Of a DNA stretch of 64,000 nucleotides, positions 22,061 through 33,265 are shown piece after piece. The notes below the pieces were generated by a model. It made no database searches. It saw nothing but the letters and a program-made list of their open reading frames with translations, and had not been told where the DNA came from. Source of the DNA: Sequoia sempervirens. Lineage: Eukaryota > Streptophyta > Pinopsida > Cupressales > Cupressaceae. Position numbers and translations under genes: made by a program. Numbering within the stretch: position 1 is the first letter of the stretch; each line of letters starts with the position of its first letter. Location: positions 124,001 to 188,000 of the forward strand of contig VDFB02321274.1 of NCBI GenBank assembly GCA_007258455.2, in the 5' to 3' direction.

Positions 22061-24010
22061 GTTTTTTTATGTTAAGTCTTTTTTGTTGTAATGTATTTAA
22101 CAATCACTTGTTTTTATCAAGAATTCTTCTTACCTTATAATATTCTATATTTTTTAGAAGAATTAGATTTTGTACAATTTGAACACCAATGTCTAGTTTT
22201 TATGATTTTTTGTCTTTGCTTTAACCACTATAAATCAGTATCAAGGTCATATGGTTCAGTTCTATTATAATTATTGTTTTCTTTCTTTGATAATTTCATA
22301 GTCAAGATCTCATCCTTTTCAAGTTATTTAGATGCATCCTCTAAGTATCCCCAAAAAGTATTGAAATTGTATGTGTACTTGAATTCATTTTCTTTTATAG
22401 TATTCTTGTAAAAAATATATATTTATGAATGATTTGGATCCTTGTTTCAATGTATCTTCATTATCGTCAAGGGAACATATAGTAATAGTCTTTCTTTGCA
22501 ATAGTTTTCATAATCAAGATGTTTATTGTGATTGACAAATTGGATATTCGTGGGCTTTCTTATTTTTAGGATTTTACTTATTCTATGTTTTGATGTGAAT
22601 TATGCAAGGCATGTATGTTTTAAATTTTGAGGATGATAGAACTAGTGATTGATTATTGATTTACACATTATGTTCTTAGAGTCAATTTTGATTTGAGAAT
22701 GAATGTACATTCTTTAGGTGGTCCTATGTTTATGAATATATATTTTCTTGAACTTGAATTTAATGGTATGAAAAGAGCTAAGTGAGAAACAAGTTGAGCA
22801 TATATTTGTCGCAAATTCAGTAATGCGTTTCCAAGTGTTTGTATCATTTGTATAACCTCTATTTTTTTTTATTTTGAGCTCTTTACTTATTCTTTTGAAA
22901 GAAATAGTAACTGATTTATCTTCTTTTTATCATGTAGTATGAACAATATGTAGCAGAATCATATGCATTAAGGAAAAAATGCACGCATAGGTATTTGTGT
23001 GCCATAAATTTGATATTTTTAGCAAAACTATCATTGCATGGAGTAGGTTTTCTTTTGAGAAAGATAGTTGTTTTTTTAGTGTCGATTGTATTGCTTTTAT
23101 ATAGTCGTGTTTTCTTATTAATATTTTATTTAAGAATGAAGAGAAGCTAACATATTTTTCATAGTTTTCTCCTTTGAAATTGCTTTTTGGATTTTAGTAG
23201 CATTATTCATTATGATTTATTCATTTGTTGTAATTGGTTCAAGTATTACTGTTGTTTTCATAGGTGAAATTGGAAAATTGTATTTGCATTGTGTTTTGTT
23301 AGATTTTCTATATCTTCTTGTATGGTGATGTGAATGCATCTTTGTAAATTTCTCCTCTAGCAAGTTTTTATTGAATGTAATATAATTTTCTACAAATTGT
23401 TCAATTTCATTATTAGAGGGCTTTCCATATATTTTTGCATGTTTGATCCATATAAATACATGATCATGTTCATTTCCTTTATTTTAAAATTAAATAAATC
23501 ATTCGCATGTCCAAGTATTGTATCGTCAATAGATAACAAGCTTTCATAAAATTGAATCGATGTTTGTAATAGGGATTAAAAGGAACATGGTTTTTTTCTA
23601 ACAAGTGAATCAATATCATGTTCTTGTTCTTTAGTTTTTTTGTTTCAACTTTTATTTAATTTCATTAGTTAGATAGCAATGGTGGCCACTAGTATTATGC
23701 ACTTGAAAAAGTTAGGAAGAATGTTGGTGATCCTAGTTGTCGGATCATTGTAAATATGTCTTCCTGGATTTGATGAAAATAGTCTGGCTATATTTAAATA
23801 TGTTTAAAGTCCATGTATCGAATATTTGATTTCAATATCCTATCCAAATTTGGTTTCTCTTTATTATCTTTGACCAACAGAGTTTTTCCCTTTAATTTCC
23901 CTTTTATAATTCTTATCAATATGCTTGAAATGATTTTATTTATAATTACATGTATAGTTTTGAAAGAAAGAAAACATTGTATGATTTGCAAAGTCACTGA
24001 TCAAATGTAT
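22061..24010 (-). pseudogene. Helitron-like N-terminal (Rep-side) region, decayed
   Basis: The minus strand upstream of the helicase shows recognisable pieces of the long N-terminal region of Helitron transposases. Near 23790-23690 it reads DIFTMIRQLGSPTFFLTFSS, the block typical of the Helitron-like N domain. At 22990-22900 it reads FFLNAYDSATYCSYYMIK. At 22840-22700 it reads NALLNLRQIYAQLVSHLALF and then IPLNSSSRKYIFINIGP. Frameshifts and stops separate all of these. I could not place the HUH nuclease and Tyr motifs with confidence. Together with the helicase and endonuclease this makes one gene broken over 5395-24010. Confidence 0.7.
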
Positions 24011-24274
24011 TAGTTCCCATTTTGCAATTTTTTGATATGTATAACCTTTCATTATATTTGGATCTCATTCGTGTCTAAAGAAAAGTCTTGGAAAGTTTAT
24101 TTGTTTAGTGTATTTGTCTTTAAATATACCTTTGGGATGGTTTTGTTCAGAAGGAGCTATTTCAATTATTTTATCATGCAAATCATAGAACATGATTTTA
24201 TGAATTCATGATAAGTGTATCAGTTTCTGTTTCGTCACTATCTATATAGTTTTTGTTGCAAGTATGAGATGATT

Positions 24275-25851
24275 GGTGTTGTCATTGATATCAACAAGCT
24301 TGTGTTGTCATTGATGAGTAGAAGATTTTTGTAAGAGTATGTTGGTGTTATTCATGCTTTGATTAATTGCATTATGTTGTCATTAGTAAGCTACTGATGT
24401 CAACCTCTAGTGTTTCTTTGATAAGCTTTTGTCTATGGTTGAGGAAGTCATGAAGGTGATGAGGATGTGTCTCTGATGCTTGGTTTTCAAGTGCTTTTGA
24501 GAAAATTTGATAAAAAGAGGAAACAATGTGTTGCAGTGTTGTTCTAAGTTTTAGAGTAGTGATCTAGTGTTTCTCCACATTTCTTCTAGGTTGAAGATCT
24601 ACCTATGTGTTTCAGATATGTTGATCAAAGGTGTGGTATTCAAGGTTTGGTGTGTTAGATCGTTGTGCAAAAGTAGTTGTGTTGACCAATGTGTGAATAG
24701 TGTATTACAAAGGTATCTGGGAGAAATGTGTTTGCTCTGTGTTTCTTTGTAGTTTGTTTTTAGGTCTTACAGATCTGAAGGTGTGTTGATTATGTTGGTA
24801 TCTTTCTTCAGTTGAAGAGGTTCAAGGTTTGTTGCTTCGAAAGTCATTTCTTGAGTTACATTATATGTCCAAGTTTTTTGAGTGTACCGGGTGTATACAT
24901 TTCTTGGGTGAAAGTTGTTGTGAAGGAGTTTGTTAGATTTCAAGGTGTTTGTGGAATATTCTAGATTGTGTTCAGGTGACATTTGTTGTCTGTGAGTTGT
25001 TGTTTGATCAAAGGAAGTGTGTACTTAAAATTTTAATGGTGTTTACACGAGTAACGATCGATCTTGGTGTTTACACTAATTTTAGTGGGTGTTTGTTGTT
25101 TTTAGAAGTGTGTTGTAGTGTTGTGTTATAGATTTGGGTCCTAGATAAGGAGTGGCATGGTTTGCCTTCACTTCTATCCACCATGGAAGTGTTTTGGTGC
25201 TGACCTAATTTGAATTTGCATGGTTGATGTGCATAGTCGACCTTGGAGAATGGTCTCAAGGTTGAAGATGGTATAAATAAGATTTTAGTTGCTAAAATAT
25301 GAAAGATAGACAATAGAGATGTGAAAATGATACAAATTGTAAAGTGTTAAGAGTTTGAATTTGAGAAGTGCAGTGCGAGCTTTCATGTGTTAGATTGTTG
25401 GATGTAGTGAGAAGAAGGTGTCTAAAATTCTTCAATCAAGCTGCAAAGGTGTTAGTGATATTGTGGTGGATTTCTTTTTTGCATTGAGATGTATTTCTCT
25501 ATGTAACACTCTTCTTTATCTTCTTTCATATTTTGGCAGTGAGCCCTTCTCTTTCTTTGGGTAGTGAGCCCTCCAACAGTGAGTCCTATAATATTTGATG
25601 TTGATATTACTTTATATTGTGAGCTAACCCTCATTGTGGTTTTTTCCATCTTGGGTTTTCCACTTAAACCTGGTGTTCTTTTGTGCATGTTGTTGATTTG
25701 TTTTTGTTTTTGTTATTTGCCTTTCATGCTAAATCATCATAACAGATTAAAGGTAAATTGTATTAATGTGGATCTGATTGTGTATGAGGGTTTTGAAGTT
25801 TTAAGGTACAACCGATTCACCCCCCCTCTCAGTTGTCTTCTGCATTCAACA
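24275..25851 (+). repeat. 5' LTR of a copia element
   Basis: Ends in CATTCAACA, directly followed after two bases by a tRNA-iMet primer-binding site. The start is uncertain: inverted-end logic (TGTTG..CAACA) places it between about 24270 and 24345. A good TATA box (GGTATAAATAAG) lies near 25268. No matching 3' LTR was found. Confidence 0.65.
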
Positions 25852-25853
25852 AT

Positions 25854-25864
25854 TGGTATCAGAG
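25854..25864 (+). other. Primer-binding site (tRNA-iMet type)
   Basis: TGGTATCAGAG follows the LTR end by two bases and is the usual plant copia priming site. Confidence 0.85.
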
Positions 25865-25899
25865 TAAGGTTCCTTGGAAGAAATATTAATTTCTTGAGG

Positions 25900-26590
25900 T
25901 AGATTTGGGATGGTGCACAAGAAAGAGATCCCTAGATTTGATGGAATGGAATATGCATTCTGAAAGACAAGGATGGAAGGATTTTTGGTCTATATTGGAT
26001 ATGATGTTTGGAAGTCTGTTAAGACTAGATATGTTGAACCTACAAATGGTCCAAGTACTATTGATGATATCAAAGCCTATGAAAGCAATGGTAAAGCAAG
26101 GTATGCTCTCTTAAATAGTCTTACAAATTATGAATTGATGAAAGTTATGAGTATAAAAATTGCTAAATAAATTTGGGAAAAGTTAGAAAGCATTTATGAA
26201 GGAGATGATAAGGTCAAAGAAGCTAAGATGCAAAATCTAAAGATCATGTTTGAGAACTTGCGGATGTCTGAAGAAGAAAATGTTACAAGCTATATGCAGA
26301 GGATAGATGAAGTTTTTAGCTCCATTAGAGGTCTTGGTGGACAAATCAAAGAACTAGAAATAGTAAAGAAAATTCTCAGAACTCTTCCTAAATCTTACAG
26401 TCATAAAGTGTCTGCTATTGAAGAATTTGCAAATTTGAATCAATATACCAAAGATCAATTGTATGGTTCCTTAATTGCTTTTGAGATGAGAGAATTTGGT
26501 ACAAATAGTGGTGCAAAAGTTGAGATTACTTTTAAGGTTGGAAAATCAAAGGAGATCAAGGAATAAGATCAAGAGGATCTTGATGATATA
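25900..26590 (+). pseudogene. Copia gag (UBN2-type) remnant
   Basis: In one frame the start reads VHKKEIPRFDGMEYAF, then after a stop GFLVYIGYDVWKSV, the familiar copia gag opening. Then come IWEKLESIYEGD, KMQNLKIMFENLRMSEEENV and IRGLGGQIKELEIVKKILRT, the core of the UBN2 (gag-polypeptide of LTR copia-type) domain. One frameshift near the start and a stop at 26168 interrupt it. The gene is followed in the same direction by the zinc knuckle and pol. Confidence 0.85.
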
Positions 26591-26611
26591 AAAGCTAAAT
26601 TTATATAGAGA

Positions 26612-27320
26612 ATGGAGAAGGGTACTAGTAAGTACAGTGGTAATTTTCCTTTCAAATGTTTTAGTTGTGGAAAGATAGGTCACTATGCTTCAAGATGTCC
26701 AAACAGAGTTTTGAATAACAAAAATAAGGTGAACAAAGGTAAAATGATCAAGGAAATTTATTATGTTAGAGAAGATGCAAGTATTTCTAATGATGAATCT
26801 GATTATAGAGATGATGATGACAAATTCTTGTTCATGGATTTAAAAGATGAATTTTTTTCTACTAACTTTGAGAGATGTGTGAAGGAAATCCCTCTGGAGA
26901 CAAAGGATAAGACTGAAGGTACTTTGGTATTTGCTTTTCATGCTAGACAGGAGAAGAACTATTGGATCATTGACAATGGGTACTCTAATCACATGACCAA
27001 TGATAAAAGTAAATTTATTAAACTTGAAAAATATGATGGATGATGTGTTAGATTTGGTGATGATACATCTACTAATATATGTGGAAAAGGTTCTATCAAT
27101 TTTGATGGCAAGCATAATACTGAAGATGTTTACTATATTAAGGGTTTAAGACATAACTTCTTGAGTGTTGGACAAATGTGTAGAAAAGGATACAATCTTA
27201 TGTTTCAGGATGATGGATGTGAGATCATAAAAGGATTCAAAACTATGGTTGTTGTTGGAAGGAGGATAGATGGAAATGTTTATCAGCTCAAGGGTATTGA
27301 TGGTCATTATTTTATGACTT
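26612..27320 (+). pseudogene. Copia zinc knuckle and protease remnant
   Basis: A CCHC zinc knuckle, CFSCGKIGHYASRC (about 26658-26700), is intact. The protease region has NYWIIDNGYSNHMTND, in which the normal catalytic D-S/T-G is D-N-G, so the enzyme would be inactive. Downstream, FLSVGQMC-like residues and the pre-integrase region are recognisable, with stops at 27041 and 27320. Confidence 0.85.
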
Positions 27321-27329
27321 AGATTAATG

Positions 27330-28230
27330 AAATTTGGTTATAGCATAGAAGAATGTGTCACATCAAATTTGATAACCTAGTAAGAATCAATTCAATTCAA
27401 GCTATAAGAGATCTACCAAAGATTACAAAACCTATAAATGTTGTCTGTAAAGAATGTCAAATCAAAAAGCAAGCAAGAAGAAGCTTCAAAGTCAAAGAAC
27501 AATCTACTACTGGATTGTTGGAATTGGTACATGTACAGATCTTTGTGGCCCTACAAGAGTAAGAAACTGTCTTCAAGGTGACAGTTATTTCATGCTATTA
27601 ATTAATGATTATTCTAGAATGACATGGGTTAATTTTTGCAAATAAAAATCAGAAGCTCTAGAAAGGTTTAAAGCATTCAAGGTTATGGTTGAGAATGAAA
27701 TGAATATAAAAATCAAATGTTTGAGGTTTGATAGAGGTGGAGAGTTTACCTCTAATGATTTTAACATATTTTGTGATAGACATGGCATAAAGAGGCACTT
27801 ATCTTTCCCTAGGAATCCTCAGCAAAATGGAGTGGTTGAAAGAAAGAATGGGACTGTGAACAAGAAGATGCAAGAATAATTGAAAGAGGCAAATCTACCG
27901 GAAGTCTACTAGAGAGGAGAAATTCATATTTTTGTTTATATACTTAATAGAGTTCAAGCAAGAGAAAACAGTACAAAGACTCCCTATGAGCTATGGTATG
28001 GAAGGATTCCTACTGTCAAGTACTTCAAAGTGTTTGGAAGCAAATGTTATATTAGAGGAGATGAAAATAACTTAGGAAATTTTTATGCAAGGTCTAATGA
28101 AGGTATCTTCCTTGGATATTCTATTAGAAGCAAAGCTTACCAATGCTACAACAAGAGATTGAGAAATATTATGAGAGTGCAAGTGTCAATGTTGATGAAT
28201 ATTTACAAAAGAATTAAATGATGATAGATG
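27330..28230 (+). pseudogene. Copia integrase remnant
   Basis: The HHCC region is partly kept: RRMCHIKFDNLVRIN with later CKECQ. Core pieces follow: GDSYFMLLINDYSRMTWV with a catalytic Asp, then RFDRGGEFTSNDFN with the second Asp. PRNPQQNGVVERKN contains the normal ENGVAERKN-type Glu block (QQNGVVE). Then come VFGSKCYIRG and GIFLGYS, the usual end of the domain. Several stops and frameshifts (27640, 27880, 27910) inactivate it. Confidence 0.85.
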
Positions 28231-28439
28231 GATATGAATCAGATGAGTCTTCTTGCAGAGAAGAACAAAAAGCTGAAGAAAGAGAAGTGTAGATTGAAGA
28301 GGAAGAAGCTCTGGAAATGACTCCTAAAACTCCTAAGTATGTGTAGAAGAATCATTTTGAAGATCAAATCATTGGAGATAAGAACAAAGGTGTACTGACA
28401 AGAAGGAAAGTTGCTAAAGAGTAGGTAAATCTATGTTTA

Positions 28440-29900
28440 CTTTCTAAAGTTGAACCTAAAACAATGACTGAGGCATGCAAAGATGAATATTGGATCAAGG
28501 CTACGAAAAAAGAATTGTTGCAAATTGAGAAGAATAAAACTTTGGAACTTGTCCCAAGACCTGCAAACAAAAATGTGATTGGAACTAAGTGGGTATTTAG
28601 AAACAAACTAAATGAGAATGGAGAAGTGGTAAGGAGTAATGCAAGGCTTGTGTGTAAATGATACCCACAAGTTGAAGGAATAGATTTTGAGGAGAAATTT
28701 GCTTTGGTGGAAAGAATGGAAGCTATCAGGATGTCTTTGGCTTTTGCAGCACATAAGGATTTCAAAGTTTATCAAATGGATGTGAAGTTTGCTTTCTTGA
28801 ATGTAGAATTTGAAGAAGAGGTATACATGGAACAACCAAAGGGATTTCAGTTATCAAACAAACCAGATGTGATTTGCAGATTGAAGAAAGCATTGCATGG
28901 ATAGAAGCAAGCTCCTAGAGCTTGGTATGCAAGGTTGGATAAGTATTTAATATTGCAAGGATTTAATAAAGGTGTTGCAGATAGCAATATTTACTTTAAA
29001 TTTGAAAAAGATCAAATATTGATTGTGGTTGTATATGTTGATGAATAATATTTGGAGGCAATAAATACATGTGCAAAAAGTTTGTAGAAGAAATGCAGAA
29101 AGTTTGAAATGTTTATGTTTTGGGAGATGAATTTCTTCCTTGGATTGCAAATAAATTAGACAGATAAAGATATTTTCATTTCACAATCAAAGTATGTCAA
29201 AGAAATGTTGAAGAAGTTTGGAATAGAATATTTTAAGCCAATGTGTACCCCTATGGTTACTGGTTGCAAGCTGAGCAAGAAAGATGAATCTCCTAAGGCT
29301 AATCAGAGCAAGTATAGATCAATGATTGATAGGCTACTATATCTAACTACTACTAGATCATATATCATGCATGTAGTTTGTCTTGTGGATAGATTTCAAG
29401 AAGATCCTAGAGAGTCACATGTTGCAATAGTGAAGAGGATATACAAAAACTTGAAGGGCACTCCAAATCATGGCATGTGGTATCCAAAGGATACTAATTT
29501 TACTTTGAGTGCTTACACAAATGTAGATTGGGTTGGTTGTGTAGATGACAAGAAAAGTACAAGTGGTGGTGCATTCTTTCTTGGATGCATATTAGTGTAA
29601 TGGTTAAGTAAGAAACAAGATTTAGTGTCTTTATCTACTGTAGAGGAAGAATACATTGTAGCAGCATCTTGTTGCACACAAGTGTTGTATATGACACAAA
29701 AATTGAAAGATATTAGGGTGGTATTTAATAAACCAATTTCTATCTTTTGTGATAATACACGTGTTATCAATATTTTAAAGAATCCGGTAATGCATTCAAG
29801 GACAAAACATATCTCAATCCGGTATCACTTTCTGAGAGAGAAGGTTATAGAAAATGAAGTTAAGCTTGAATATGTGCCTAAAAAGGATTAGGTTGTTGAT
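28440..29900 (+). pseudogene. Copia reverse transcriptase and RNase H remnant; 3' end truncated
   Basis: RT motifs appear in order: GTKWVFRNKLNENGEVV, YQMDVKFAFLN, EEVYMEQPKGF, LKKALHG, a stop, KQAPRAWYARLDKYL and VVVYVDE followed by a stop, where the active YVDD should be. The RNase H region has NVDWVGCVDDKKSTSGG, WLSKKQDLVSLSTVEEEY and KHISIRYHFLREKV. The end (VVDIFTK) is directly followed at about 29912 by unrelated sequence, so the polypurine tract and 3' LTR are missing. At least six stops show a long-dead copy. Confidence 0.9.
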
Positions 29901-29911
29901 ATATTCACTAA

Positions 29912-32700
29912 AATTTGATCGGCCATATCTTTGGTGTACAAGCTCTGTTTGACGTGAAATGAGTGGCGTCAATATTGTCTCACCGAGCTCTTCGATTTGA
30001 TGCTATTTTTGACCAATTTTGAAATGATCAATTTTTTGACCTTGCATCCTACCTTTGGTACCCCAATTTGACCAAACTTTGACCAATCATATCTTGAGCA
30101 TATGATCTTCTTTTGACACGATTCAAGTTGCGTCAGGATCATGTCAACGAACTCTAGCAATGATGCCAGTTTTGTTGGATTCTGAGATTGTGAAATTTTC
30201 AGTCTTTTGGATCCTCTTGGATCACACATCATAATCAAATTCAAAATATTGAAGATATTTGTGAACCACATAATTGGGATGAAGATGATTTGTTGGACGA
30301 TGCTCCTTCCATCATTGTTGGTTGATATTTTGAGCTTCCATGTTCTACATACTTATTTATATCCACATTACATTATTTAAACAATGATTTCCACATGAAG
30401 GGTACATCCTTTATTGTATTGACCATTGTTCTACTATGTTGATGGTAGCCGTCCATACATTACGCAAATGATTTCAAGGATTATGATTTATTATCATTGA
30501 TCACATGTTTTATTGACATGATCTTTTTCTACGATGATTACATTGTTTTCTATAAGTACTAAGCTAACACCTTAATGATATGATAGAAATATTGACATTC
30601 TTATCTTACCATGTTCCATGATGATTATTCTATTTCTAACAAATGTATCATGCTCCCTCATGCTTACATAATACTTTATCTAACATTCATGACTATTTTC
30701 TTCATAGTTCTACTTAGAAACAATATTGGGGACATACTATCACCTATCAATATAGTCCTTTGATGGCCATATCATTAATATCTTTGTATGGTGTCACATG
30801 GTGCCATCTTTACATTGTTATATGACTATTGAGATTTAAATGGTTATATCAATTTCCTTATCTTTATCTACTCCCCTCCAACTTAATTATATTGTTTGAA
30901 TGCAACTAATTGGAGGGGGCATATAAGGTCACTAGCATTCCCTTTTTTAGTATGGTTGGAGTGACTCTTGCATGATTAATATATATTTTAGATGATATCA
31001 CATTTTTTTTATCACCCTAAGGCCACATTTATTAGTTTACTGGTTTAGATGGTATCCCAATTCCACCACAAGTGGAATATCTCTCAACCCTCTTATCTTT
31101 GTATATTCGTCTTGATTGTAGACATCACATTATTGTTTTAAAATCCAATTTGATGCTGCTCACTAAATTATTTTTCATTTTGTAGGTTTCTAGGATAGGA
31201 CATTCATTTCCATGAGAGCATGTTCCATGAGGTGAAATCCAAATTTCATCATCCTATCTTATGTTCCAAGAAGAAACCCCATTTTCTTTTTATAAGTGCG
31301 TGTATAAATTTACTTTCATGTTGAATGTTTGATTTTATTTTGACATGAATTCTCACATGATAGTTTGCATTTGATTTAAAGTGGGGGTAAAATGTAATAA
31401 TGAAAATTACATACCTTGCACTTCCCTTAGTGTTGTTCCCATTTTGGCCAAGCTAAGTCTTATGTAATGAAAAAGTACAAGTGGTGTGGTGTCTATTAAT
31501 AGTTGACACATAAAATCGAGCCTTGTGTTTTCCCACCTGTACTCATTCCTAGCTATCAAACTTGGTTCTTAGATTCATCCATTTCTCAACTTACATTAAA
31601 TCCACAACCACGTAAATATCTTGGTTCAAATACTTAGTTGTGGAAAATGATCCTTAAACTTTTAGGATTCAAACTCAAATTTAGGGCCAACCTAACCCTT
31701 TCCATTTGTTTATTATGTGTTGACTTGATGCACGATATGTTCCATTTATGATCTTTGGAGTTACATTTGAAAGGGTAACTCTAATTCAATTATAGATCAT
31801 TTGGTACCTAGAAAAGAATTGGACAAGAACATTCAAGTTACATTTATTAGCATCAAATTCAAAATATTTTATACATGTATACTTGCATTATCATCTAGGT
31901 CATTTGTTGCATGCTTTATTACTATTTTTGATCATTCTCTTATTTGTTGGCTTGCTATCCTTACATGTTTTACACAAAGCAGTACTTATCCATATCATGT
32001 GTAAAATTTGAACCAAACAACCAAGTTTTTTTTATGGGGGAGACATACACAAAATTTATAACATACTAAAAAAAAGATTAAGGGTTTACATAAATTATAT
32101 CCACACATCAAAATTAAATTTGCACTTGCGTAGATTCAATTTGCAAGTGTGTGATCAATTGCCTATACAAAAATAACCCACAATGACAAACACTAATTTT
32201 ATAGATGCTAAAATATTTGTCAAAATATTATTAAATTTCCTAAATATGGACAAATCATTTTCAAACATCTAGCAAAACACATCTATTTAAAATTTCCAAC
32301 TAATTATTATTAGCTTATTTAAAAAATATTTAATTCAACACATTTGTACTTTTTTTTTTGTTGTTGGAGGGTTTTATATCAAACCCACATAATTGTTTAG
32401 CTACCTAATACGAGAGTATCGACCTTAGGTTGAAACATCTTCGATCGAGAACAAAGGATTAAGAGGTATCCATTTTGCCAAAGTTGATTAGGGTACGATC
32501 ATGATCTCATCCTTTATGATGTTAAGGCCTTACACTCAACAAGACTTGATTTCTTGCATACTCATTTAAAACCATCCAACTTCTCTAATAAACCAAGAGC
32601 CCATTAATAATTCTAAATATTTAATATTATTTATTTGTTCACCTTAAATTTATGTAAAAGAGGTTTCCAAAATAAACTCCAACCAATGGACGCTAATATA
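29912..32700. other. Unassigned sequence between copia remnant and CSN6
   Basis: No gene is recognised. A purine tract (AAAGTGGGGGTAAAA) ending at 31392 is followed by TGTAATAATG, which could mark the edge of an LTR, but no second copy was found. The rest is AT-rich. Confidence 0.4.
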
Positions 32701-32719
32701 GAATACTTTTTTTTCACCC

Positions 32720-32727
32720 TATTTAAA
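32720..32727 (+). promoter_or_regulatory. Possible CSN6 TATA box
   Basis: TATTTAAA, 295 bp upstream of the CSN6 start codon, followed by a C/T-rich stretch. It is the best TATA-like word in the proximal upstream region. The transcription start is not visible from sequence alone, and a TATA-less promoter is equally possible. Confidence 0.25.
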
Positions 32728-33021
32728 CCATTAAGAATACTTTTCGAAAAGATTTTCCTGCTTTCCAAACCACCAATCCTCTCTTCCTCAAAACAGGAAC
32801 CACCGTTTCCAAAACTACAGCAACGAAACTCTCTGAAAATCTCTCCTACACTGTGTTTCCAAAATCCCTTCTTATATTCGATAGGTCAGCAGTTCAAAAT
32901 TCTCCAACTTCCTCTTAACTAATTTTTAACTCTGCTATTTTAAAAATCCGGGATTTAAAGAAACCCTTTTTTTAAAAGCCTGTAGTCAGGTGACACGTTC
33001 GAATACCAGCGTGGGTAAAAC

Positions 33022-33265
33022 ATGTCTTCGAGCAGCGGGCTGACGTTCAAGTTGCATCCGCTAGTGATTGTGAACATCTCAGATCACCACACGAGGATGA
33101 AGGCGCAGAGCCCGACGCAGGGCGGGAGTGTGCCCAGGGTCTTCGGCTGCGTTATCGGCGTCCAGCGCGGCCGTACGGTCGAAATATTTAATAGCTTCGA
33201 GCTCATGTACGACGCCAAGACGCACACTCTCAACAGGGACTTCCTCAACAAGAAGACCGAGCAAT
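33022..33265 (+). CDS. CSN6: CSN6 exon 1
   Basis: Starts at ATG 33022, the first ATG of the conserved N-terminus, and ends GAGCAAT before the donor GTATGT. It encodes residues 1-81 plus one base of a Tyr codon. It is clearly more GC-rich than the surrounding DNA. Confidence 0.95.

Noticed and set aside
29912..30300. 3' LTR of the copia element
   Set aside because: The sequence after the pol end does not match the 5' LTR at 24.3-25.85 kb, so the 3' LTR is absent rather than overlooked.
31380..31400. Polypurine tract followed by TG, possible LTR start
   Set aside because: No second copy of the following sequence is found in the window, and similar purine runs are common here.
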